A DNA stretch of 46,994 bases from JAOZTV01 sp965371805 (GTDB lineage: Bacteria > Acidobacteriota > Aminicenantia > UBA2199), in contig CBDUZW010000036.1 of assembly GCA_965371805.1 (NCBI GenBank), forward strand, positions 1 through 46,994, in the 5' to 3' direction. A model generated the notes under the pieces. It did not search any database, was not told where the DNA came from, and was given only the letters and a program-made list of their open reading frames with translations. Within the stretch, counting starts at the first letter, position 1, and every line of letters begins with the position of its first letter. The position numbers and the translations under genes were made by a program. Positions 8,393 to 16,585 of this stretch are shown here, one piece after another.

Positions 8393-8414
8393 GGGACCGC
8401 CAAACCGGCGGCCC
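8393..8414. terminator. GC-rich hairpin between convergent genes
   Basis: GGGACCGCC pairs with GGCGGCCC (one bulged A, loop AAACC). It lies between tyrA and the convergent M23 peptidase gene. Neither side has a good T-run, so it is a weak candidate for a shared terminator or mRNA 3'-end stabiliser. Confidence 0.4.
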
Positions 8415-8466
8415 AATCGGCAGGTCAGAAGATTTTGATAAACATCTTAACCATAATTTACAATAA

Positions 8467-9744
8467 TTAATTAGAAATAAATTTGATAGGATTTATACAT
8501 TTACCATTTTTTCTGATCTCATAATGAAGGTGAGATCCTGTACTTCGACCCGAATTTCCGATCGCAGCAATTTTTTGTCCTCTGACAACACAATCACCTT
8601 TTTTAACATATAAGTCTTTATATAAGTGCTGATACTCTGTTTCAAACCCGTTTTGATGATCAATGATGATGGTAAAGCCCTTCACTCCTGCAACCCCTGA
8701 AAATTTTATCTTCCCATCTGCTGTTGCATGTATATCGTATCCCAACCTGGATGAAATATCCAAACCTCTATGAAACTCCTTCTTTCCGGAAAATGGATTT
8801 TTTCGATACCCAAAAGTGCTCGTTACATAACCTCGGACCGGCCAGATTGAGGGGACACATTTTCCTATATTTTTCAAAACGGGATTAATCACCCAGCGTT
8901 TGTCATTTTGAAAATTAAACTCAACGCCAACTGTAAATTTCACCGGAACTGCTTTTCCATTTAGTATATAAGGCTCATACTCCCACTGCATTACCGCATC
9001 TTTTACTGATTGAATTAAAATTGGGGTTCCTTTAATCTGTTTAACACTGACAACCCTGCCCTTTTCATTGATTAAGGCTATTGCCAAAACCAGTCCACCT
9101 CTTCCTTTTTTTTTTATTTCCTCTGAAAGCTCCGGTTTCACATATTTTTTTATTTTCGGTATTTCATTTTTGTCTATCCAGAAAGATTTTTTTTGTTTTA
9201 CATAGCCAATATTCCGGTCAAGCCCTCTACTAATTGATAGAAAATATGTCTTTTTTTCCGGATCGTCAAAACCAAACACCATTGATTTCTGCTGAGGAAG
9301 TATCACACCGGAGTTAAAAAGAGAAGACCATTTCTCTCCTTTTTTCATCTTTATTTCGATTTTGAAGGTACTCTTTTCTTTTAGTTCGGTATGAATTGTA
9401 AAGGATTTTCCATTGACAGCCACATTGAACTCATGTTTCCGCTCCTCTTCCTTTCCCCACCCCCAGTTGGTTTTCGCAATTTCAGCCAGATCCTTCAATT
9501 GAAAGATTCTTTTTATTTCATCTCTCTCTTGCCGATAACTGTCTTCCGACACAATACCGCCGCTGTAAAAGGGTTTTAAACTGAAAGAGGATACCACATC
9601 CGGTATTTTATCCTTCACATTCCGTTTTCCCTGATAAAGTTTTAGACCAATTAGAATATCCTTCTCCTGTGAATATAATAATGTATTAAAAACAAGGCTG
9701 AGTAATGCCAGCAAATATACTAAATAGAACATTTTTTTATTCAT
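8467..9744 (-). CDS. Secreted M23 metallopeptidase with a TonB C-terminal-like domain
   Basis: 425 aa from the preferred ATG at 9744, which has AGGAG seven bases upstream and a proper signal peptide (MNKKMFYLVYLLALLSLVFN). A longer frame from 9774 is possible but overlaps the upstream gene. About 30-200 is unrecognised. About 210-275 matches the TonB C-terminal fold (GRGGLVLAIALINEKGRVV, then SVKDAVMQWEYEPYILNGKAV). About 300-425 is a LytM/M23 zinc endopeptidase (FGYRKNPFSG, HRGLD, HLHYE), with the HxxxD and HxH ligands present. Expected activity is cleavage of peptidoglycan cross-links in the periplasm. The domain combination is unusual. It is third in an operon behind an ECF sigma factor and a putative anti-sigma gene, so it may be both a target and part of an envelope stress circuit. 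Confidence 0.88.
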   Translation of the reverse strand: MNKKMFYLVYLLALLSLVFNTLLYSQEKDILIGLKLYQGKRNVKDKIPDVVSSFSLKPFYSGGIVSEDSYRQERDEIKRIFQLKDLAEIAKTNWGWGKEEERKHEFNVAVNGKSFTIHTELKEKSTFKIEIKMKKGEKWSSLFNSGVILPQQKSMVFGFDDPEKKTYFLSISRGLDRNIGYVKQKKSFWIDKNEIPKIKKYVKPELSEEIKKKGRGGLVLAIALINEKGRVVSVKQIKGTPILIQSVKDAVMQWEYEPYILNGKAVPVKFTVGVEFNFQNDKRWVINPVLKNIGKCVPSIWPVRGYVTSTFGYRKNPFSGKKEFHRGLDISSRLGYDIHATADGKIKFSGVAGVKGFTIIIDHQNGFETEYQHLYKDLYVKKGDCVVRGQKIAAIGNSGRSTGSHLHYEIRKNGKCINPIKFISN

Positions 9745-9745
9745 A

Positions 9746-10102
9746 CTAATCTCCTTTTTTTTGAATCCAGACAATCATCTTATTATTATTTTCTGATTTA
9801 AAATAATATTGTTTTGTTTCTTTTCCTGAAATTTGAGCATACTGTAAGGTTGTTTTTTCATAACTATCTTTTATCAGATTCTTCTTTATACTTTTGCTTT
9901 CACTAAAAGGCTTTAATAAAATAATGACTGCAATTATAGCTGCACTGGCCAGCGCAGTTCTTATAAAGAATTTATATATCTTTGAGATATCAGGTTTAGC
10001 TTTATTTATTATCTCAATCTCTGTATCTATTTTTTTAGATATATCAAGGCTTTCAACTCTTTCTTGAATTGATCTAAAAGCTTCAATTATTTTTTGTTCC
10101 AT
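9746..10102 (-). CDS. Putative membrane anti-sigma factor
   Basis: 118 aa from the ATG at 10102, which has GGGGGGA just upstream; a longer frame to 10141 would overlap the sigma gene more. A helical charged N-terminus (about 1-42, with amphipathic repeats such as FRSIQERVESLDI) is followed by one transmembrane helix (about 46-66) and a short extracytoplasmic tail of about 50 residues. The position directly after, and overlapping, an ECF sigma gene and the N-in single-pass layout are those of an anti-sigma factor. The zinc-binding HxxxCxxC motif of the ZAS group is absent, so the assignment rests on context and topology. The stop is one base before the peptidase ATG (TAGTATG). Confidence 0.65.
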   Translation of the reverse strand: MEQKIIEAFRSIQERVESLDISKKIDTEIEIINKAKPDISKIYKFFIRTALASAAIIAVIILLKPFSESKSIKKNLIKDSYEKTTLQYAQISGKETKQYYFKSENNNKMIVWIQKKGD

Positions 10103-10643
10103 TGCGTCCCCCCATTTCTTTTTTGATTTTTTTTTTAGCATTAAATATATGGACTCTAGCGGTATTTTCAGAACAATTTAAAACTTTTGCTATTTCCCTT
10201 GCAGTATAATTCTCATTAATCTGAAGGGATAGAGCCGCTCTTTCTTTTAGATTCAGAACCTTTAGAATGGGTGCAAATATTTCTGAATCCTCTATACTTT
10301 TAAAACCTGGATTATTATTGTTAGAATGCTCCTGCTTTATTACATTAAATATTTTTAAAAATGTTCTCTTTCTTCTATATGTATCTATTCCTGTTCTATA
10401 TGCAATAGACAGGATCCAACTCTTAAAACTTTTTTCCTTATCAAAATTATTTAGATTCTTATATGCTTTTATGAAACTTTCCTGAGCAATATCTTCAGCC
10501 TCTTCAATATTTCCAGATATTGAAACTGCCGTCAATAATACGCTTTTTTGATATCGCTTTACAAGGAGGTTATAGTCTTTGTAATAGCCATCAATGCATC
10601 TCTCTATAATTTCAATATCCTTCATTTCATTTAACTGAGCCAT
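10083..10643 (-). CDS. ECF-family RNA polymerase sigma factor
   Basis: 186 aa, RpoE-like. Sigma region 2 spans about 10-90 (LVKRYQKSVLLTAVSI, then EEAEDIAQESFIKAYKNLNNF and FKSWILSIAYRTGID). Region 4 spans about 125-180 (VLNLKERAALSLQINENYTAREIAKVLNCSEN as helix-turn-helix). It lacks regions 1 and 3, as usual for ECF sigmas. It heads an overlapping operon with a likely anti-sigma factor and a cell-wall peptidase, suggesting an envelope-stress regulon. The start ATG follows a TATAGTATATT stretch with no clear ribosome site. A TATAAT sits at 10705-10710 on the minus strand but I find no matching -35. Confidence 0.93.
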   Translation of the reverse strand: MAQLNEMKDIEIIERCIDGYYKDYNLLVKRYQKSVLLTAVSISGNIEEAEDIAQESFIKAYKNLNNFDKEKSFKSWILSIAYRTGIDTYRRKRTFLKIFNVIKQEHSNNNNPGFKSIEDSEIFAPILKVLNLKERAALSLQINENYTAREIAKVLNCSENTARVHIFNAKKKIKKEMGGRNGTKNN

Positions 10644-10758
10644 AATATACTATATACGAATCTAAATCGGAAAACATTTATTTTGTACATATTAAGTCTA
10701 CAATATTATAAGATAAATTAATAATTTGAGATGGCTTTGAATTAAATATAGATTAAAA

Positions 10759-12678
10759 TCAAATACTTACTACTTGATTTTTGCCGGCTTTTTTCCCCTT
10801 AGTTACAGCCTCATCTACCCGGTTGATAATATCATTAATATTAAGTGAAAAATCATCCACTTTGCCTACCCCAAGAGTTATGGTTATTTTTATATAATTA
10901 TTTTTATATTCAAATACTTTGTTTTGTACGATATCCCTAATTTTTTCTGCAATTTTATTAGCACCTTCTATTGTAGTTTCAGGTAATAACAGGAGAAACT
11001 CCTCTCCACCCCATCTTGCTGCAACATCCTGTTTTCTGATGTTTTCCTTCAAAACATCTGAAAAAACTGTCAAAACATAATCTCCAGTATTATTTCCATA
11101 ACTATCATTTACATTTTTAAAATTATCAATATCAACCATAACAATAGAGAAAACATTATCTTTCCTCCGAAGTCTATCTTTTTCTGTCTGTATCCGCTGT
11201 ATAATATCCCGTCTATTAGATAAGGATGTAAGATGATCTTTCCTTGACATAAGTTCAATCTCTTTCAATGCTTTCTTATGAGATCTGTCTTTTTCTTTAA
11301 TCTCTTTTTGAATTTTTATACCGAATCTATACCGGATATACAAAAGCATAAAGATAACAAATATAAGAATGATCGTAATAAATAAAAAAATTTTCACACT
11401 CTTATGTTCATTTAAATCAACATTACTAATATGCAATCCTCTTACTTTTTCATCAAAATTATGATTTGATTCTATCTCCATTATCCTGGATCTAGAACTC
11501 TGATGATCAATATTCACCTTTGTATTATGATATAACTCTAAATACTTAAGTCCCTTTCTATAGTTTTTCTTTATACTATAGAATTTATAATAAGAATAAT
11601 AGAACTCCTTCTCCAAATCTAAAGCCTTGATACTAATACTGAGTTTCAGGCCTTCATTAATATATTTTTCTGCTTTTTTATACTCTTTCAACTTTATATA
11701 AAGTATGGCTAGATTGTTCTTTGTATATGCTATACTCCTTTTTTTACCTAATTTTGTCCTCAACTTAAGTGAATCGTTAAAATATTCTAATGCTTTTTTA
11801 TTATTATTATTTTTATAATAGATTTCTCCAAGATTATTAAAAACCTCTGATATTCCAACTTTATCCTTTATTTTATTTTTTATATCTAATGATTGTTCTG
11901 TAAATAAAACAGCCATATCTAACTTTCCCAATTTAAAATATACCCAACCAATATTTTGTAATGAATTCGCCATATCAAATTGATTATTCATTTCTTTTTT
12001 TATTTCATAGGCATTTAGATAGTAAACAAGCGCCTTATCATATTGAATTAATTGCTCATACCCATTACCAATATTATTATATATAAGAGCAATTGATCTT
12101 CTATCATTTAATTTTTTTGCAACTAAAATAGCATCAAAATAATACTTATGGGCTTTCTCATAAATCCCGAGTTTTAAGAAAATATCTCCAATACTATTAA
12201 GTGTTTTCAACAAACCTTTTTCTTCCCCCAACTTTAAATATATGTTTGTTGCAAAAAGGAATGAACTCAGTGATTTTTTATAATTACCAAATGCTAAATC
12301 AATAGTTCCTATATGCCTGAAAGTATCGGCTTTATCAATACCATTTGTTTTTCCTAAAACAATGAGCATTCTCTTAAAAATGGTCATTGACTCTTTATAA
12401 TTACTTAGATAAAAGTATGCCAGTCCAATGTTTTTTAATGCCGTCACTTTACCTTTTTTATAGGAAAGTTTTTCTGACATATTCAAAGCTTTTTTCCCAT
12501 ACTCCAGGGCCTTCTTAAAGTTATTGCTTAAACTAGATTCAGCTAATCTATTCATTTTATCAACAGATACTTTACTTTCTGGGATATTGATATTGTCCGA
12601 AGGTTTTTGCTCTCCTCTAAGTCCTACCATAAAAACACAGATGATCAAGACAAATAGCATAACTTTTTTTTTAGTCAT
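10759..12678 (-). CDS. TPR-repeat membrane diguanylate cyclase (GGDEF)
   Basis: 639 aa from the ATG at 12678, which has GAGGGA upstream; the TTG at 12690 lies within that ribosome site and is unlikely to be used. Signal peptide about 1-22, then about eight tetratricopeptide repeats (about 45-380, e.g. KALEYYNDSL-like helices with Y-N-N-I-G cores), one transmembrane helix (about 429-449), a short coiled coil and a GGDEF domain (about 472-637). The active site reads RWGGEEFLLLLPE and the inhibitory site RKQD lies five residues before it, so the cyclase should be active and product-inhibited. Expected reaction: two GTP to cyclic di-GMP, controlled by protein contacts at the extracytoplasmic TPRs. 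Confidence 0.93.
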   Translation of the reverse strand: MTKKKVMLFVLIICVFMVGLRGEQKPSDNINIPESKVSVDKMNRLAESSLSNNFKKALEYGKKALNMSEKLSYKKGKVTALKNIGLAYFYLSNYKESMTIFKRMLIVLGKTNGIDKADTFRHIGTIDLAFGNYKKSLSSFLFATNIYLKLGEEKGLLKTLNSIGDIFLKLGIYEKAHKYYFDAILVAKKLNDRRSIALIYNNIGNGYEQLIQYDKALVYYLNAYEIKKEMNNQFDMANSLQNIGWVYFKLGKLDMAVLFTEQSLDIKNKIKDKVGISEVFNNLGEIYYKNNNNKKALEYFNDSLKLRTKLGKKRSIAYTKNNLAILYIKLKEYKKAEKYINEGLKLSISIKALDLEKEFYYSYYKFYSIKKNYRKGLKYLELYHNTKVNIDHQSSRSRIMEIESNHNFDEKVRGLHISNVDLNEHKSVKIFLFITIILIFVIFMLLYIRYRFGIKIQKEIKEKDRSHKKALKEIELMSRKDHLTSLSNRRDIIQRIQTEKDRLRRKDNVFSIVMVDIDNFKNVNDSYGNNTGDYVLTVFSDVLKENIRKQDVAARWGGEEFLLLLPETTIEGANKIAEKIRDIVQNKVFEYKNNYIKITITLGVGKVDDFSLNINDIINRVDEAVTKGKKAGKNQVVSI

Positions 12679-12710
12679 ATTATCCCTCAATTATTTTCAT
12701 TTATAAGAAC

Positions 12711-12738
12711 ATTATATTCTTTTATTATTATATTTCAA
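12711..12738 (-). promoter_or_regulatory. Promoter for the TPR-GGDEF gene
   Basis: Minus-strand TTGAAA (12738-12733), a 16-base spacer and TATAAT (12716-12711), 32 bases before the ATG at 12678. Confidence 0.5.
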
Positions 12739-12756
12739 TAAAAATATTTATTTTTA

Positions 12757-15700
12757 TCATTTTTGTTTTTCCATACTAGTTTTTTCTGGTTTAAGTTTTA
12801 TTAAATAATGATTATTAACATCTACATTATTAAAATGAGAACTCTGCCCATTTGGCCATTTTACAATAATATCTACATGCTTTTTTTTCCCGGTTCCAAA
12901 ATGAATCGTTTTTGGAGCCATGGATAAATAGCTGTGTCCTCCTTGAATTTCTCTCATATTTAAAAGTCTATCATCATCTTTTAAATACACCCGTGCACCG
13001 ATTGCATCGAGATTACACTTCAAACCAGGATTTCCTTTTAAAGTAATCTTGATCCAGTTATTATTGGTGAGCTCCATATTGTTTTGATATACCAAAGCTT
13101 TACTATGATAATTATTCAATATAATATCAAGATCCCCATCATTATCAAAATCCAAATATACAATACTTCTTGAATTTCCATGAAAATCTGTACCACTGGC
13201 CTTTGATCTATTATTAAGAATCCCACCTTCATTCACAAAAAAAACATTAGATTCCTTTTCATAGACGGGTAAAGATATTTTTTGTGTTTTTTTAAAAATC
13301 TTCTTATAATATGGTGTGTCTGAATATACACTATATTCATTCATCCCATTAACACAATATAAATCATCATCCCCATCATTATCAAAATCCAGAAATTCTG
13401 CACCCCAGGCCCATCCGGTAGATGAGAATCCTCTTCCTACTTTCTCAGACAAAATATAGCCTTGAAGATTATTTTTGTTAGTTTGGGAAATGAAAAGATC
13501 GTTTGCAGCAATTACACGCATTGTTGATAATTTTTCAGGGTTAAATCTCATTTTTGTCTTTTCTGTCGGCAGGACATATTTTTCATCTTTTACCATAGTA
13601 ACTATATTGGAAATATAGACATCCGGGAAGCCATCTCTATTAAGATCAGTCGTACTTACATTCATTGTAAATGATGGTTTGTCCAAACCCAACTTTGTTG
13701 TTATATTCTCAAATGTCCCATCCCCTTTGTTCCTATAATATGCATTTACTCCAAAGTCATTTCCAACAATCAGGTCCTGCCATCCATCATTATCCAGATC
13801 TGTATGAGTTGCCGCTTGTCCCCATCCACTGTTCCCTGTATTACTTTTTATTGTGACATCCTCAAATTTAAAATTCCCTTTATTTCTGAAAAGTTTATTA
13901 GGCAATCCGTTTAGATTTTTTCTACTTAAGTGTGGCAATACCCCATGAATATAATCACCAAAATAGCAGATATAAATATCCAATAAGCCATCTCTATCAA
14001 AATCAAAAACCACAGCAGGGCCTCCCACAAGTCCCCTACCTCCAAGTCCACTTTCAATTGATATATTCTCAAATTTTCCATTACCTATGTTTTTAAGAAG
14101 CAGATGGTTTTCATTAACAAATGTTATGAATACATCCTGCAAACCATCGTTATTAAAGTCCGCAATTATAGGCTGTCTTGGCTCTCCAAAAGATGCTTTA
14201 TTCCGTTTTATATTTAAAATCCCCATATTTTCTGCTTTTTTAAATTTTCCCTTCCCTATTCCCCAAAAGATACTATTCCCGCTTCCACTTAAAATCAGAA
14301 CATCAGTGATTCCATCCTGATTGAGATCTCCTGCTGCAATTCCCGACCCTCCAAATGCAGGTGGTATATTTAGAGTTCCTACATTCTTGCTCTTTTTCAG
14401 ATAGCTTCTTAATAAACGGCTTAACCAGTCGGAGCTCCTATGTGAAAAATTTATTCCAGATTGAGTTGTTAGCTCTGAAAAAAAAGTTTTATTTTTGCTG
14501 GTTGTATATCCTTTACTAGAGAAAAGTTCTGCTTTTTTTTTTTTAATATCCAATGCTCTATTATTCTCCTGAACAAGCTCAAGGATTTTTTTTGCAGCCA
14601 AACCCAGATGTTCTGTGCTTAATTGTTTCATCCCTTTCTGTTTTGCAATAATCCCAGAAATCCTTAATAATAATACTCCATATTGAGAGATACCTTCCAC
14701 AAATAATTCCGCGGCAAATGGATCAAGCTCTATAGACAATTCATTTATATGGTCATCAAGAACAAACTGGAGATACTTCCAATGTATTCCACTATCCCTG
14801 AAAGCATCACAATCATAAGATTCAATTATTATCTTTTTTTCTTGTGAAAGTTTTGGAAAAAAGATTATATCCTCATATTGATTAACAACAAAAGGCGTTG
14901 ATGTTTTCCATAATTCTTCAATATCATTTTCTCTGATATATGGCTCACCTTTCTCTCTTGCAAAGGTTTCGGCTTTTCTTAGATTTTTATAAGCAAAATC
15001 TATCATCAATTCAGTATATGTATCTTTAAATCTTTTCCCTTCTAAAGGATCTTTGGGCCATGGCAATCTGCTAAAAAAAACCTGCAGATTTCTTAAAAAT
15101 ACTTTCATTGAAATTTTATTATAAGAGGAATATGATTTGACTTTCTTCTCTATTATCTTTTTTAAAAGAAAAAATTTTTGATTTCCAGGGGCATGTGAGG
15201 TCTTATTTACTATAGAATTAGAAGCAATTTTGAGGATTTCTGAATTATTTAATTTAAGAAAATTTTTCCATACATTATTGAAGTTTTCTGCACTAATTAT
15301 ATAACTATTATCTTCACGAGCTTTTTTATCAGCTAATTGAATTACAGAAAGTGTCACTATTTCAAGGAATTTTTTTAACTCCTTTATAGACTCACCCTCC
15401 AGATGCACAAGTGATACAGAAGATTGTAAAAACATATCTTGTTGAAGACTAAGAATCACTCTCAATGTATAAGCAACACTTGAATATTGCTCAAAATCTC
15501 TTTTTGTAATAATCAAAGGTTTTGGCAAAACAACTTTGAAATTGCCATTCTTTATTCTTGTATATGGAATAATCCTGTTAATTTCATCTTTAAAACATAA
15601 AATCATTGGTTTTTTATTATTCTTTTGCTTATAATTTTGTGTCACATTTGTCCATACATTATACAATAATTGTTTTTGCAGTTTTGTTTTTAGAAACCTT

Positions 15701-15966
15701 GCTTTTGGAGAAAGGTTAGTTCCTGAAATAAAATTTTCCAATCTGGTTGCAGTCGCATGACACTTTGGATCTCTGTCAGATTCAAGCTTGAAGATTTCAT
15801 TCAGGGTTTCTGTTATTCCTCGATCCTCAACTCTCTTGTTTTTTTTCTCTTCACTTCCCCACCCAATAATATTAAACAAAACTAAAATCATTATAATATT
15901 TATAATTAAATATATGCTTTTTTTTCGAATTTTTTCTTTAATGTTTGCCTTTTTATAACCAGCCAT
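12757..15966 (-). CDS. Exported FG-GAP/VCBS repeat protein with ASPIC/UnbV domain
   Basis: 1069 aa. The ATG at 15966 has GGAGAT upstream; residues 15-38 form a signal peptide or anchor. About 40-510 is a large, mostly helical region I do not recognise. From about 545 to 960 there are FG-GAP/VCBS propeller repeats with calcium-type loops DLNQDGITD, DFNNDGLQD, DFDRDGLLD, DLDNDGWQD, DLNRDGFPD, DFDNDGDDD and DFDNDGDLD. About 980-1062 is an ASPIC/UnbV domain (LDAIGARVYL, MREIQGGHSYLS, IHFGTG, VKWPNGQ). The CRTAC1-like C-terminal half is common in environmental Bacteroidota, Planctomycetes and Acidobacteriota proteins of uncertain function, probably in surface binding. The long N-terminal region is atypical. 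Confidence 0.9.
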   Translation of the reverse strand: MAGYKKANIKEKIRKKSIYLIINIIMILVLFNIIGWGSEEKKNKRVEDRGITETLNEIFKLESDRDPKCHATATRLENFISGTNLSPKARFLKTKLQKQLLYNVWTNVTQNYKQKNNKKPMILCFKDEINRIIPYTRIKNGNFKVVLPKPLIITKRDFEQYSSVAYTLRVILSLQQDMFLQSSVSLVHLEGESIKELKKFLEIVTLSVIQLADKKAREDNSYIISAENFNNVWKNFLKLNNSEILKIASNSIVNKTSHAPGNQKFFLLKKIIEKKVKSYSSYNKISMKVFLRNLQVFFSRLPWPKDPLEGKRFKDTYTELMIDFAYKNLRKAETFAREKGEPYIRENDIEELWKTSTPFVVNQYEDIIFFPKLSQEKKIIIESYDCDAFRDSGIHWKYLQFVLDDHINELSIELDPFAAELFVEGISQYGVLLLRISGIIAKQKGMKQLSTEHLGLAAKKILELVQENNRALDIKKKKAELFSSKGYTTSKNKTFFSELTTQSGINFSHRSSDWLSRLLRSYLKKSKNVGTLNIPPAFGGSGIAAGDLNQDGITDVLILSGSGNSIFWGIGKGKFKKAENMGILNIKRNKASFGEPRQPIIADFNNDGLQDVFITFVNENHLLLKNIGNGKFENISIESGLGGRGLVGGPAVVFDFDRDGLLDIYICYFGDYIHGVLPHLSRKNLNGLPNKLFRNKGNFKFEDVTIKSNTGNSGWGQAATHTDLDNDGWQDLIVGNDFGVNAYYRNKGDGTFENITTKLGLDKPSFTMNVSTTDLNRDGFPDVYISNIVTMVKDEKYVLPTEKTKMRFNPEKLSTMRVIAANDLFISQTNKNNLQGYILSEKVGRGFSSTGWAWGAEFLDFDNDGDDDLYCVNGMNEYSVYSDTPYYKKIFKKTQKISLPVYEKESNVFFVNEGGILNNRSKASGTDFHGNSRSIVYLDFDNDGDLDIILNNYHSKALVYQNNMELTNNNWIKITLKGNPGLKCNLDAIGARVYLKDDDRLLNMREIQGGHSYLSMAPKTIHFGTGKKKHVDIIVKWPNGQSSHFNNVDVNNHYLIKLKPEKTSMEKQK

Positions 15967-16118
15967 TTTTAATCTCCATTTATGTTTTCAAGATTCTATA
16001 TTAAAAAAAAATAAAAATCAAAATTGTTATTATTATTAATTATATAATTACTTGAGAAATATAAAATTGAGGTTTGTGAAAGGAAATAAATATTTTTCTT
16101 TCTTTATTTTTGATCTTT

Positions 16119-16481
16119 CTATCTATTCAATAATTCAATAACTTTCTTTTTTAACTCTTCCAGTTCAAAAGGTTTTTTTAAGAATCCATCCGAAAAATCA
16201 ATGTCATCTTCTTTAAGCAAATCCTGATCATAAACTCCTGATATTACAAGCACTGGTATCTTATATTTCTCCCTAATTCTGATCATAAGGTCAATGCCAT
16301 GCTCTCCAGGCATCATAAGGTCTGTTATTACCATGTCTATATTATCAACAGATTGCAAAACAATATCCGCTTCATGTCCACTCGGAACATCATAAACGAT
16401 AAAACTATTGTTTTCCAAATAACTTCGTAACATATTTCTATAAACGAGTTCATCATCAATTAATAGTATCTTTTTCATCAT
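16119..16481 (-). CDS. Stand-alone receiver (REC) domain protein
   Basis: 120 aa, a CheY-like single receiver. Visible are the acidic pair in LLIDDELVYRN, the phospho-acceptor Asp in MVITDLMMPGEHG (about residue 53), the Ser in VLVISGV and the Lys in FLKKPFE. There is no output domain. It lies just downstream of a hybrid histidine kinase gene (gap about 100 bases), so it may be a phospho-relay partner or sink for that kinase; this is inferred from position. A TTTTCTATATAATA motif 25 bases upstream suggests its own promoter. Confidence 0.9.
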   Translation of the reverse strand: MMKKILLIDDELVYRNMLRSYLENNSFIVYDVPSGHEADIVLQSVDNIDMVITDLMMPGEHGIDLMIRIREKYKIPVLVISGVYDQDLLKEDDIDFSDGFLKKPFELEELKKKVIELLNR

Positions 16482-16505
16482 TTTTTTCTCATCCCAATCA
16501 CATTA

Positions 16506-16519
16506 TATTATATAGAAAA
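16506..16519 (-). repeat. TTTTCTATATAATA promoter-like motif, copy 3
   Basis: Exact minus-strand copy of the 14-mer at 68-81 and 6671-6684, 25 bases before the receiver gene. It carries a TATAAT -10 box; no -35 box is found at 16-18 bases. Confidence 0.35.
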
Positions 16520-16585
16520 TTTTATTTCAATTTTATTTATGTTTTTTTTTAATTATATTCTAATTAAATAAAACCCTTATATAAA

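Noticed and set aside
12676..12690. TTG at 12690 as start of the TPR-GGDEF gene
   Set aside because: The TTG overlaps the GAGGGA ribosome site serving ATG 12678.
14533..14544. T12 tract in the FG-GAP protein as a frameshift site
   Set aside because: The frame runs through (Lys-Lys-Lys-Lys) without break.
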